Made by a program: the position numbers and the translations under genes. Source: Petrolisthes cinctipes (lineage: Eukaryota > Arthropoda > Malacostraca > Decapoda > Porcellanidae). Taken from it: 64,000 nucleotides of DNA. The notes beneath the pieces were generated by a model. The model saw only the letters and a list, made by a program, of their open reading frames with translations, was not told the DNA's origin and did no database searches. Location: contig JAWQEG010000723.1 in NCBI GenBank assembly GCA_033782935.1, positions 1,569,089 to 1,633,088 on the forward strand, in the 5' to 3' direction. This document shows positions 37,461 through 49,544 of this stretch, in pieces (position 1 is the first letter of the stretch; every line of letters begins with the position of its first letter).

Positions 37461-37473
37461 TCGATTATTGATA
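37461..37473. repeat. right TSD of LINE copy C
   Basis: Exact second copy of the 13 bases at 35161-35173. Confidence 0.95.
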
Positions 37474-37758
37474 TTGTCGTGTTTATCATCGTGAACCAAA
37501 CAGACTTTTTTTCAAGAGATATGTCGTAGGAGTATCAGCTTCCATTCAGCCTAGTATTTTTTCCCAGCCTTAGCACCTGTTATCTGCGTGTCTGAAACAA
37601 TTGACAAATTATTACAGGGTTTGTTTCACACGAGCAGACGACTGAATATCGGTCTAGTTCACACCTGCCACTGTTACCACATACACTGTTTCCACTGTTA
37701 CCACATACAACACCAGCATGTTGGTGAACGAGGTGGCCTCGAATCATTTCCTCGCAAC

Positions 37759-37985
37759 CGTATGTACAGTTGCCCACAAATGAAGCTGGTATGGCTCGTT
37801 ACTTGGGAGGTGTCTACAAGAGAAAGGAAAGTGAAAAAATATGTAGTTTATTGACAGGCTGACAGTATAATATTATTGCTGTCTGCTTGTCAACAAACTA
37901 TAACTTTTACTCACTTTCCTTCCTGTTGCAGGTATCTCACAAGTAGCGAGGCGTACCAGCTTCATGTGTGGGCAACTGTACGTAA
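37759..37985. mobile_element. foldback element, arms ~100 bp
   Basis: The left arm (containing TGTACAGTTGCCCACAAATG, then AAGCTGGTATGGCTCGTTAC) recurs inverted on the right (TACCAGCTTCATGTGTGGGC then AACTGTACGT). The arms fold over almost the full 227 bp. No coding capacity. It is probably a non-autonomous DNA transposon. Confidence 0.75.
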
Positions 37986-38983
37986 GTATAAAGTACAGTA
38001 TGTGAGTAGGCTTGCAAGTATATATTTATAGCCTACAGCCTCCCAATAAACTATTGGCATTAAAACGAATGAATATAGATGACAATAAACGCAAAATTCT
38101 AGTACATGCAGGGACTAAGGTTATGGATACACAACAATTGTTGATTTCCGATTTGGAAATGCACGTATAACGACAAAGAAGCCCTTGTGACTTGAGTTAC
38201 TACCCGGGGGTGAACAGATTATATTATACACGGTAGCACTTTATTGGTAAGTACAAGGTACACACAAGTAAGTAGAGGTTTCCTGCCTGCCGTGGTAACG
38301 TGGTGAGAGGACCGTAGCTGCTGCAGGATAATTGTGTAGAGCTGGTATGCGCACGTGTGATCAAGGCGAGAACATGTGGAGAGAGTTTGGTGCGGGCGGA
38401 GGCAGGGCGATTACTGCAGGACAGGTGTGTGTGTTGTTCCGGAGCGAGTGCTAGAGTGGACGAGCGCTTTTTTTGTTTATGTTTTTTCCTGGTCTATCGA
38501 ACTTGGTGTTGGTCATTAAGGCCTTTAATTTATTTTATTTTATTTATTTTTATTTTATTTTATTTTTTATTTATTTTTTTATTTTTTATTATTTTTTTTA
38601 TTATCATTATTAATTTTAACTTTTGCATATTATTTTATACATTTATCATTATTCTTATTCCTATTTTTTATCATTATTACAATTAACCTTAAAACTAAAC
38701 ATATATACTATTTTTGTTTTTTGTAACTTGATACAAATATTAATGTTCCTTAATCTTACGTCCTAGCTAATAAACAAATCTATTTACCTACTTAATCAAT
38801 AGCTAACTAGACTAATACCTATTCAAGACAATCGCTAAACCTAGATAGACAAATCGCTAAACCTATCTTACACAATCGTTAAACCTAGCTAATACATAAT
38901 AATTATACAATATATACAACACATGTAATATTCATCAATGTAAATAGTATATACACAATAGTAACAACAATAGTAATAAAAAG
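37986..38983. other. intron 4, no gene seen; T/A-rich low complexity
   Basis: A TATTTT-rich run at 38525-38700 and AT-rich sequence that leads into the 3' side of the next LINE. Short repeats of TCGCTAAACCTA type occur at 38830-38890. Confidence 0.5.
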
Positions 38984-41570
38984 TCACATCATTCTGATCA
39001 GTTCGGTCTCCCTCAAGAAAGTCATCAATTTATCAGTCACACCACCATCCCCATCACCTAAGAGATCTGAGAGTGTGAAGGGGACTTTTACTGCATCGCA
39101 GTAACTTATGAGGGAAACGCGTTCCCCCACAAATCGCCGACAATGCGGGATGATATGACTGATAGATAACACCGCATTGCATGTGTTACAATGCGGTGGA
39201 AAACGTTTGTCTATACTGTATAAGGTTCTAGGTGTGTTATCCTTGTGCAGTTGGTTCGTAATCTTGCGAGGATCCTTTCTTCTAAACGATTGGGCCAGTT
39301 GGCAGTGGCCCAATCACCCCGTTGAGGCTTGATGCTGTTGATGTTAAGTCTTGTCCACTAACTTTGCCACATAAGATTAATTGATTTCTTTCCGAGCGAT
39401 AGACACGAATGCAGATCGCGAAGGACGTCCCAAGTCTCCTCGAGCTCTACAGCCGATTTCGCAAGTAAGTCTGCCCGTTCATTGCCATAAATACGACAAT
39501 GCCCGGGCACCCAGATCAGAGTGAAGGACTTGTTGCATAAGTGCAACTTATTAATGATGCGACCCTGGATTTCATTAGAAATAGTTTGACATGAGTTTAT
39601 TGCCTGTAGGGCTGACTTTGAGTCTGAGAAAATTATTATTGAATTATGACGAGAATTTAGTGCATAGTCTATGGCTTTGTCTATTGCAAAAAGTTCAACT
39701 GTTAACACAAATGTATGTGTCGGTAATCTGTACCTAATTTCACATTCATTCGACCATACACTCGCACTCACACATTCATCCGACTTGGAGCCGTCAGTGT
39801 ACACGTGGTAGGACCCCAGGTGACTGTGAATGATACCACCAAACAGGTGGTGTATCTCCAACTCCAGCGCCTTTTCTTTCGATGTAGGAAGCCACGATGT
39901 GTTGAAGCAGAAGCTGGGTGTCTCCCACGGGGGTATCTTGTTGGTGATAATCTTGTTGCAGTCCCCGAGGTCTACATTTAGATGTTCTGTCATCTGGTGG
40001 AGGCGTACAGCCAGTGGCCTCCGTCTTCCGTGGTGGAGATAGTGATGTTGTTGAATGGAGGCACTGGCCACGTTGCCGATCTCCGACTTCCTGATGGTGG
40101 TCATGGCGGTGTTGAGGGCGAGTTGATCCCGTCGAAGTCGGAGAGGAGGTATGTTCGCCTCCACCTCCATCCTAGCTACCCGTGTACACTCCAGAGCTCC
40201 CAAACACACACGTAAACAATTATTCTGAAATACATCCAATCTCCCTAGTGTTGTATCTGAAGCCGACCCATACACCTGTAGGCCATGCTCTAGCTTTGTA
40301 CGAATAAGGGTCTTATACACCATTAATAAAGATTTCTGTCGGCTCCCCATGTGGTACCTGATAGGTATTTACGGACATTTAAAGGTTTTTCACAACGAAC
40401 AAGCAAATTATTAACATGTGTAAAATTTAATCTTTGGTCAAAATGGATTCCTAAAAATTTATCAGAATTGTGAAATGGTACCGGTTGGCCATCAAACGTT
40501 ACGTTAATTTGAGGTACTCTATGTTTACTAAAAATTACTCCGGTACACTTTGGAATGGACACCTTAAAGCCCCACTGTAAGGCCCATTGGTGGACAGAAT
40601 CAAGCGCTGCTTGAATCAGTCCTACTGAAAATTGTGCATTACGTGACGAGTGCCACATTGCACAATCGTCAGCATACATGTATGTATAGGTATAGTACAA
40701 CGAGTATTTAAGATTCCTTGGGACTAGAGCTGATGACAGAATATCATTGATCATGATGTTAAAAAGTGTAAGACTAAGCACGCTTCCCTGTGGCACCCCG
40801 TTCTCTTGGACAAAAATGTCCGATGTTACGTTACAGGGAAGGGTGACAGAAAGAGTTCTGTCACGCAAAAAGTTGTTGATGAAAATGGGCATATTACCTC
40901 TTAAACCATAACCGTGAAGCTTCATCAGAATACCGTGACGACATGTCATGTCATAGGCTTTATGGATGTCCATTTATTGGCAAATGCCTTTGAAATGCAA
41001 AGCTCCAAGCTCATCAAGTGATCAACTGTGTTCCGGTGTCTCCGGAAGCCACACTGTCGATCACTCAATAAACCCTTCGCTTCTAAAACAAAAAGTAGCC
41101 TATTATTTATAATTCTTTCCATGACTTTACAGAGGCAAGAAGTCAACGCAATAGGTCGAAATGAACTGGGATTCACAAGACGACCAGACTGTTTAGGTAT
41201 CGGTATGACCCATGCAAAGTGCCATGAGTTTGGGAAGGTGTGAGATACCCAAATCTCATTATACACTGCTAGCAACTTGACCAGGTTATCCTGGCCAAGA
41301 TGCCGGATCATACCATACGTGATGGTGTCAGGTCCAGGACTGGAGTCTTTACAGGATCTTAGGGCAAGGAGAAGTTCATCTATCGTAAACTCCCGGTTGT
41401 ATGGGTAGTCTACGTCTTCTGTGGCAAAGTCTATCTCTTGTAGTTCAGCCGTACGTTTGTGATGCAGAAAACGTTGGTCGTAGTTGGATGAACTACTTAC
41501 TTTTGAAAAACTCCTGGCAAGTACGTTTGCTACGTCCACGGGATCGTCGTAGATGTTGTTGTCCACTTGA
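38984..41570 (-). pseudogene. ORF2 remnant of LINE D: reverse transcriptase, RNase H
   Basis: Three long open pieces (40946-41566, 40323-40973, 39358-40350) and a C-terminal one (38984-39313) follow each other in different frames. Motifs: DSSPGPDTITYGMIRHLG, FRPIALTSCLCKVMERI, MDIHKAYDMTCRHG, the catalytic YMYADDCAMWH near 40652-40684, RNase H YHVYTDGSKSDECV, FSDSKSALQAI and WVPGHCRIYGNERADLLAK, and CNTCNAVLSISHIIPHC. Only about three frameshifts separate it from an open frame. Confidence 0.88.
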
Positions 41571-41760
41571 AGAGTGGTGATGGGGTAAACGGGCGTTTGT
41601 TATTTAATATCTTTATAGTGGACCAGACTTTTGTGAGTGGAGTAAAGCGATTCACAGTGGACACAAACGACCGCCAAGAGTCCCTTTTAGCTCTTTTCGG
41701 ACGAGCACTAGTGGGCCTGCCCTTTTATTCAGTCGGTGAGCAGCTGCGTGGGGCCATCAC
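38984..41760 (-). mobile_element. I-type LINE D, 5'-truncated
   Basis: It contains reverse transcriptase, RNase H and a C-terminal zinc-like cluster. There is no endonuclease or ORF1, so it is 5'-truncated near 41760, as usual for LINEs. The family is related to copies A-C but clearly different. The 3' end is in the AT-rich zone left of 38984 and cannot be placed. Confidence 0.85.
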
Positions 41761-42597
41761 GTGATATAGAAACTTCTAGAGATGACAACGTAGATTGGAG
41801 AAGCGTAAATCTCGTTGGTTTCGCTACAAATGGCTTTGTGATACTAGATTAACATTGTTGGGGTTTTAGTTACATTTTACAGTATAATATTTACAATATA
41901 ATAATGAATTGATTGAAATATCTCGGGAAATGCTTGTATGTAAATGCCGTCCCATCTACTTCCCGGCCAACGTAATGGAAAATGTGTGTATACTAGAGCA
42001 TGTGTTTCACGTCAGTAAATACTCATTGCCACGAACTAGGTCTTGACGTGTGTGTGTGGGTAGCAGTTGACCTGGGCCACGATAATGAGCTTGATGAAGC
42101 CTATGCCCATTGTCGAAACATAAGAATAATAAAAAAAAAAAATATCGCACTTGTAGTTTTGTTCGTTTCCCAGTATTATCAAGGCAGTTTTACCGACATT
42201 TATTTGGGAGGGTGTACGTAGTTATGCAAGCACTGTTCTTCTCTACCAACATCCATGGCTGTTTTCTTGCATATAATTCACCAACAAACATACTTTCATA
42301 CTAGTCATACTTACATATTTATTATAATACATGCACATCAATTCTTGCATAATATCCACTCACTTATGAAATACTTACCAAATTACAATCCTAACGTTAT
42401 TCTAGTAATTATATTCATATACCTACTTACATAGTCTTATATAGTATATGGTACCTGCCTGCATATCTAGTTATTTTCCTATTCCCATACCTACTTACTG
42501 TACAATACATACCTGGGCCCGTTGTTGCAAAACGAGTATTTTCGTGTTAAACCTAAATGTACAGTTATCTACGAGTGAGATAATGTCCATATCAATG
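41761..42597. other. intron 4, no gene seen
   Basis: Unique-looking AT-rich intron sequence without recognised features. Confidence 0.5.
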
Positions 42598-42599
42598 TA

Positions 42600-43131
42600 C
42601 AGTCGGCCTCAGGAATTCGTACACAGAGCATAAGTTAAAAGGGGTTTATATTTTGCACATACTATAGGGATTTATCTGCTGATTGATTTAAGTATTAGCC
42701 ATATCACTTTAACAGTTTGGTAAATATTGAAAGAATTACCGTTATTGCATACGGTTTTCTACCTTTAATACCCACTTATTTAGACCATTCTAAGGCTATT
42801 TTCTTCTATGGCATTTCCTCCGCGAATATTCAAATGGGGCATTTTGAAATTAGCCTGACCTTACCTAGCCTAACCTAGACCGCATCAGACTACCGGGACC
42901 TAACCTGGGCAAACTACCAGGAAATGACCGTGGTAAAGTACAGAAAATGACGGGGGCAAAATACTGAGACATAGCCGGATCTGGCAACACTGCTACAAAA
43001 CGGTAATTCTTTCAATAAATACCATAACGTTATTAGAAGAGTTTGGTCTTAGAAATTAAATTTAGTAAATTTTCTAGTTGTTACGAGTCTTTGATGTCAC
43101 AGTGGTGTATACGAATTCCTAGGGCAGACTG
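42600..43131. mobile_element. TA-flanked MITE, Tc1/mariner-pogo type
   Basis: Ends are inverted: CAGTCGGCCTCAGGAATTCG left and its near complement (CGAATTCCTAGGGCAGACTG) right, each flanked by TA (42598-42599 and 43132-43133), the target duplication of this superfamily. A second inverted pair lies inside (GAAAGAATTACCGTT and complement). No transposase. It ends only about 70 bp before exon e. Confidence 0.75.
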
Positions 43132-43202
43132 TACAATGTATAGTGTTTCAGTCTCTTGTGACAAATTCATTTCATGACAATTCATATTACTTTCCTTTCA
43201 AG

Positions 43203-43279
43203 ATTGCTGATCAGGTCGCTGATCGCAGGGCCTTTTTCATCAGTCAGGCGTATGTTATACTTCCCAGTCGGTTGGAACG
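43203..43279 (+). CDS. ionotropic-receptor-like gene, exon e
   Basis: 77 nt after the acceptor TTTCAAG, ending at donor GTAAGT. It encodes IADQVADRRAFFISQAYVIL then PSRLER, the stretch between S1 and the first helix. An alternative acceptor at 43213-43215 (CAG) would remove four codons and keep the frame, so the exact start is uncertain. The last two bases join to the next exon. Confidence 0.78.
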
Positions 43280-43537
43280 GTAAGTCAGTCTTTCATTAGT
43301 TTACATTAAATGACAATTTCTGCAAATACAGTGACCCATAAATTATCTTAACATATTGTATCGTATGAATATGGTGTATTGTATTGTATTGTATGAATAG
43401 TTATTATGATACTTGAAGGACACCCTGTGTAATCTATATGCTATGGATTTAAAAGAGATGTATCGGATGTTTAAAAATGGGAGGGCCTGGATGCAGCGCA
43501 TGTGTGAGTTACTCCCTAAGCAGCAAAGCTAACCTAC

Positions 43538-45174
43538 TATCCGTTTCAGCGCCGGACAGACGCTGTTTTTCGCAAATATCTCCTAAACGAATCGTTGTAT
43601 CAATATAATATTTCAACACAGTATCTTTAACACCCGGGCGTAATTTATGGCTGACATACCATATTCCTATATGTGTTATGCGAGGAGTTTACTCGTTAAA
43701 AATAGCACAAAGCTGGCCAGTCATATTGACGCATTCGAAGGAAAGTGTGGCCCCCCCAACACCCTCCCAAACCATTCCTAACCACAACAACATCCCTCCC
43801 TTCTCACCCCTCCCTCCTCCTATTCTCCCCCTAGCTCCTCGCCTCCCTCATCACTCGTGGCCCTCCCTATTTCTTCCATCACTGTATTATATATTAGAAT
43901 GTTATGTAGATGTATATGTATAGATATGATTATTAACTAAGAGTATGGTGCAGTACAATTCTATAGAGGCAAGACGTATTTCACTTTGATAATTACTGTA
44001 CAACAGCATGTTTACATATATGTAGTATGTAGAAGGTCCATGTTTGCAGTCCTTATGGTCAACCATGCAAGTGAACACGATGTACTGGCATTACCTGTGG
44101 TCTGGACCTTCTAGGAAAAGTTATTAGATACTGTGTACCTATTCGTTATAAAATGTCAACTTGGTCCAGTTAATATAATGTTATTTTGTTGACTTGTCTC
44201 TTTTATATTTATATTATCACCAAATTACATATATATATATATATAATAGTGTAGGATTTAATTATGCAAACATGATAAAACAAAATTTATTCACAATCAC
44301 TGTCAAGGAAAACGTCATCGTCTTCATCATCACTGGCTTACACGTTTGTACAATGTGGCAAGACGAAGAACAAACGCTGCCCTGCATCCACGGGGCAAAT
44401 GGACAACATCGTTGCTAATAGGTGCGCCTCGGCAGTCAATGATTTCTACCCTGTCACTACTTGAGTCATAGCCTCGGACTGGGTGGTACATCATACCTCA
44501 GAGAGAGGGGGAGGGGATACGGGAGACTATGAATATTCAATTAAGGCATAAATTGGTTATTTAAAAAGGTAAAGAACACATGAGCAACCATGAACGATTA
44601 TATTTAGTTGCCCAAAACCAAAATTAATAATTTTTCTGGTCGCCTTAGACACGTGGGTTATTATCCGGCTATACGGCCATTAACAACGGGATTAGCTATT
44701 GCTTTAATGGTCATTTGACCCACCCTGGTTTTCATGTCCACACACAACGGCAACTGTATTAAACAATATTACTAATGAACGATACGTATATACATACTGT
44801 CATAAAAAAAATAAAAAATGGAAGGTGGATGGTGTAAATAGGGGGGTGAAGAGTGAAACGGGGAGGGGGATAATGAGATATTGGGGTAGGGAAGGAAGAA
44901 ATGGTGTGGGGTGATTTCGGGGTGTTGGTAGAGGGGTTACACGAGTACCCCACACTCGTCCGATTCTCTATAACGCCTTAGATATGATGACTGGATTAGG
45001 CTTAATATCACTCAGTAAACTCCTAACATAACACATATAGTAATATGGTATGTCAGCCATAAATTACGCCCGGGTGTTAAAGACAGTGTGCTGAAATATT
45101 ATATTGATACAACGATTTGTTTAAGAGATATTTACGAAAAACACCGTCTGTCCGGCGCTGAAACGTATAGTAAC
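43538..45174. mobile_element. non-autonomous DNA transposon with long inverted ends
   Basis: Left end TATCCGTTTCAGCGCCGGAC, and right end its near complement, continue as arms of at least 120 bp. The arms include ATATTATATTGATACAACGA on the right and its complement on the left. TAACCTAC occurs at 43530-43537 and 45176-45183 and could be an 8-bp target duplication, as made by hAT or P-like transposases. The right edge has a few extra bases, so this is tentative. No transposase is visible. Confidence 0.65.
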
Positions 45175-45183
45175 TTAACCTAC

Positions 45184-46341
45184 ATGGCTATGTGAAAAGA
45201 GTTAAAAATAGTTTGTGAAAAAATAGTAAAAGTACTTCTAACACATGAAATAAAACCCAGAATCTTGTGCTGCGCTGGAGATTTTAACTCTTAAAACGTG
45301 GGCATGACCGAGCGTTGGCACCTCTGTCTTGCAGGCCTTTATCCCGCATTCACGCAGATTTTATAAACAACACATTTGATGGCTAATAGCTTGTAAGCCA
45401 CTCATGCTACATGAGTAAAGGATACAGGATATTGAAGTACAAACCTTTTGCTGTCTTTTGATGTACTTGTAAAGACTAAATGGACATCAGTAGGATGGGT
45501 AGCCAGCTCAGAATGACTGCAACTGAAAATTCACTTTTACACTCTATTTACATACCGAAGTATGTTTTCACGCTCTGATTTCAACACAAAAATATGAAAT
45601 ATAATGTCACTGTCGTTTTTACGTAAATACTGTATATGGTAAAGACAGGAATAGTGGAGTGATGAAAATACATCCTCACATGGTCACTGCTCTTGTAACA
45701 TTGATTGGAGGCTTGCTAGACTCTGAGTAGTCCCTTGGCTATTACACGCAGTATTGTGAGCCCAAAACTAGCATGTTGTGGGGAGTGCATATTTAAAAAT
45801 TGCACTATCGACTTATGTCGTCACCTGCGGCCCTCCACACTTGGTTGTGTCAACTTATGTTGCCACCCACCGTTAAGGGGTTAACCCACTTAAGGAAGCG
45901 AGAGAACTTCGCATGCGCCAGTTAGAAGAGCAGCAGTCAGGTTCTCTCTTAAAAATGCGGATATGATGATAGAGATCTGGTTATAAACTTTTTAAAATCA
46001 TAGATGTGGACACTTATTTATTTATTTTTTTCTGCGATTGCACAATTTTCTGTAAATAAAAATAATTTGATCGAGTCTGGCACAAAGCATTAATTTTCAA
46101 ACTTCATTCAGTTTCTATCCTTTCCTGTGTACATTTATTTATGACTCCCTTTCTGGCTGTTGTAAACGGTCACCTTTTTTTCCATTCTTCAGTAATCTTC
46201 TTAGCTGTATCTTCGTCCCATAACCAATGATTCCACTCTACTCGTACACTACTCCGTCCAGTTAGACAACTGTCCATTTCGGTTAGAGACATGCAAATGA
46301 GAAAAGGAAACGTGGACTGAGCAGTATACAGGGTGTATATA
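45184..46341. other. intron 5, no gene seen
   Basis: AT-rich intron before the first cold-shock-type element. A minus-strand open stretch at 46170-46320 is not similar to anything I recognise. Confidence 0.45.
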
Positions 46342-47091
46342 CAGCAGGCAGACATCGTCACCGTCTGCACCAAGACTGCTGTTGCCTTAGCTGCAGAAGG
46401 GCTAGTTCGTCTCTCTGACCTCCTCCTGGACATCTTCAGGAGAAATGGCTTACCACCAATAGTCATTTCTCCTGATTTGCAACCACCCATTACTACTACA
46501 ACCACCACCAAGAAACGAGGCAACAAGCCTGCAAGACGGGGAAGGAGCACAACGGATGCACCACCACCACCACCCGTTCCGGCCCACCCCCGTCGCCGGT
46601 TGATGTTGCCTCGCCCACTCAACCGGGCGAACAGCGTGAAGGCACCATCACCACCACCACCACCACCACCTGAGACTTCAGAACTGGACTCTGCGACGGA
46701 GGAGGATACTCAGGTCCCTGACACCAGATCCTGCTCTGCCTCCTCCACCACTACCACAAGAGAGGACACAACTGACAACATGGACCTGGAATATGAAGGG
46801 GAATGGCAAACTGTTAAGAAGAGGAGGAGGAGGAATGACAGCCCACCCACCAACCCACCACCCACAGTCACCGTGGACTGGTGGATGTCTGCCTCTCGTC
46901 GCCTCGACCTCTTTCATCAGCACATCCCCAGTTGCCAAGACCCCGACATCTTCCAGATCAGGGAAGTCTGGACCAGCAGCAGGTTGACATCACGGGCCAG
47001 CTTCGCCAAGTCAAAACCAATTGTCTCCGGTTGCAATGGTACCTACAACGTGGAAAAGAAAGGAAGTAGTAATAAGAGAAAGAAAAAATAA
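46342..47091 (+). pseudogene. CSD-unit protein, C-terminal ~250 residues, domain missing
   Basis: This is the longest open copy: it is open from the truncation point to a TAA after SNKRKKK, but lacks the N-terminal cold-shock domain. Order: a helical block QADIVTVCTKTAVALAAEG and LSDLLLDIFRRNGLPP; a threonine/lysine/arginine-rich linker; a proline run; an acidic stretch (NMDLEYEGEWQ); a basic patch KKRRRR; and a C-terminal block WWMSASRRLDLFHQHI and DPDIFQIR, found also in copies 2 and 3. I do not recognise the family of these parts. The methionine at 46333 is outside the shared sequence and probably not genuine. Confidence 0.6.
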
Positions 47092-47150
47092 AACACTGCC
47101 TAAATCCCCACAACTATGGGTGATAGGAAAAAAAAAAATGAATAAACCGG
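46342..47150 (+). mobile_element. CSD unit copy 1, 5'-truncated
   Basis: It starts abruptly at CAGCAGGCAGACATCGTCAC, in the middle of the coding region shared with copies 2 and 3. It ends with the shared 3' terminus ACTATGGGTGATAGG plus an A-rich tail (47127-47150). Truncation at the 5' side and an A-rich tail suggest LINE-like insertion. Copy 2 follows directly. Confidence 0.7.
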
Positions 47151-48234
47151 GGAGGGAGTCTACATTCAGCCATGGCCCTGTCAACACCTACTGCCGACTA
47201 CGCCACTTCCCCTGCCGACCGTCTTGTTGGCAGGGTAAAGTGGTTTAACCATTTGAAGGGCTATGGCTTCATAACCTCTGACGAGTGAGATTACTTCGTC
47301 CACAGGAGGGGCATCCTTCTCTCTGCTGCCACCACCTCATCACCATCACTGGGGGACGGAGAGGAGGTGTCCTTCACTGTGGAGGAAGGGCGTGGAGGCT
47401 ACCAACATAGCCGGACCTGATGGTGGGCAGGTCCTAGGCTCACTCCATGCTCGTGGGAGGAAGACTGTCGACGCCCAACCACCGCAGCGACGGCAGCAGC
47501 AGGCAGACATCGTCACCGTCTGCACCAAAACTGCTGTTGCTTTAGCTGCAGAAGGGCTAGGTCGTCTCTCTGACCTACTCCTGGACATCTTCAGGAGAAA
47601 TGGCTTACCACCAATAGCCATTTCTCCTGATCTACAACCACCACCCACCACCACCACCAAGAAACGAGGCAGCAAGTTCGCACGACGGGGGAGGTGCAGA
47701 GAGGAAGCGCCACCTCCACCCCTTCCGGCCCACCCCCGTCGCCGGTTAATGCTGCCTCGCCCACTCAACCGGGCGAATAGCGGGAAGGCACCACCACCAA
47801 CATCACCACCACCACCTCCTGAACCTTCCATACAGGACCCCGAGACTGAGTAGGACTCTGACACCAGTTTCTCCTCCAACACCAACAGCAATACCAACGC
47901 CACCAGTGACAACATGGATCTGGAAGATGGAGGAGAGTGGCAGACGGCCGGGAGGAGGAAGAGGAAGAGGAGAAGAAGGATGGACAGCCAGTCATCAGAA
48001 CAACAGCTGCCTGACATAACCAAATTTTGGATGACAGCTTCTCCTCGCCTCGACCTTTTCCAACAACACATCTCTCGGCGATGTGAATCCAACATCTTCC
48101 AGATCTGAACAGAGTGGATGACCCCAATTAGACGGCCTTATAAATATACTGAAATTATAAATAAATGACTGCCATTAATTAATGCCGACCACTATGGGTG
48201 ATAGGCAAAAAATAAAAATAAAAATAAAAATAAA
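47151..48234 (+). mobile_element. CSD unit copy 2
   Basis: It begins right after the tail of copy 1, runs through the cold-shock domain and the conserved C-terminal block, and ends in GGGTGATAGGC plus four AAAAT-type repeats. Its ends match copies 1 and 3. It is about 1.08 kb long, so the unit itself is probably little more than the ORF and short UTRs. Confidence 0.7.
47172..48108 (+). pseudogene. CSD-unit protein, full span but broken
   Basis: The ATG at 47172 opens a Y-box-type cold-shock domain with RVKWFN and KGYGFI, then a TGA between GYGFITSDE and DYFVH. A frameshift follows before 47392. From there the frame is open to a TAG at 47851, and the same frame resumes to the shared end LDLFQQHIS and NIFQI. 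The protein would be about 310 residues. The cold-shock fold binds single-stranded nucleic acid through its two aromatic motifs. Confidence 0.65.
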
Positions 48235-49544
48235 CCAGATTAAAAACCTCACCACTAGTCTTCCTCTAAACCTCTCTAACTTACAAGTAAAAGAGAATTA
48301 TTATAGACTGCAAATGAGTAAGGATTTATAGACACCATTAAGAGAGAGGTTCTCACAAGACTATAGTAGCTGCCGCTACAGGTTCAAAAACCGTGCTGCA
48401 CTACAGTAGTTATCATAAACAATCATCAGTGTTATAATAATTAACAGCTACGATCGAGATGGGGATGGAAATTAAACATGTGTAAAACTGAGTTTCACTT
48501 CATCTTTCACAATCATTCATAACACACATTAATTATACAATAACAGCCAAACAATGTACATTTCGACATACTACCATAGAGGCTATGTTGATTAGTATTA
48601 GCCAAGGAGGTCGTCCTCCAAATTAATATAGCCAATGCGCAATGCTGTTACACCTGTATATAATATACGAAAAACATATACATTGGAAAATATTCTTTAA
48701 AAACTTACACAATTGCATTGCATATGGAAATTACACTTTAACTCGCCACAGCTATGAGGGAGAAGTTCAAAAAGGAATAGTAGCCATAGAAAGAGAGTGT
48801 GGCCTAACGGAAATTGTCAAAGCCCATCCCCCATGACTAGCACTTTGGAGAGGGATTGGGTTTGAAAGAAGGTTAGTGACTTGTCATACAGTAGAATGCG
48901 AGTGGCTGTTGAAGGAGGTAATGGAATACAGCCTAGACAAGACAGAAAGAGTAGCGAAACCAGTCTTTGTTCATAGATGAATCACACGGTATCCTCATGA
49001 GTACCAGGACTTTTGTCTAATCTTTTATTCTTATTTAGGAAGGGGTGAGAGCAAAAGAGGGAAATAATTTTGTTATCTTGGCCATTGAAAGTTTGATAGA
49101 TTAATTAATGATACTTAGCTTGGCAGCGAAACAGCTTACATCAATTACCGGCGATTAAATATACAAATAAAATGTTGCTGTTCCCTTATCAGAAGTTATT
49201 TTAAGTCTCCCATTCACTATGCATTTGTTGTTGTCTTTCAAATTCCGAATGCTAAATATAATTATATAGATTCTAAGCTATGTAAGTTTGCAATCAAAAT
49301 CAATAAATATTGATGAGAGAAATGGGATAGTACTACCCTACATAAGTGGTGATTCGGGGTTTCAAGAACGAAATTGTTCTAGTCATTCATACTAGAATGA
49401 GGGAGATCCATAGGAAATTTTTTTGTGTTGCAGCTTTTCAATCTTTTGTCCATGTCTTTCTCTATGTTTGTTTAATGGGTTTTGATTCTTTTATAATTTG
49501 TGAGTTTGTTCGTGGATTGACATAGACTATCTTATTGTTCCTAG
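48235..49544. other. intron 5, no gene seen
   Basis: AT-rich intron. Nothing recognised, ending in the polypyrimidine and TAG acceptor of exon f. Confidence 0.5.

Noticed and set aside
42000..42633. Short open frames of 60-75 codons in intron 4
   Set aside because: No start context, similarity or composition supports coding.
46170..46622. 150-codon minus-strand open frame
   Set aside because: Mostly antisense to the CSD unit copy 1. Only the last part (46170-46320) lies outside, and it matches nothing I know.
47346..48095. 249-codon minus-strand open frame
   Set aside because: Antisense of CSD unit copy 2, made open by the CCA/CCG-rich composition.
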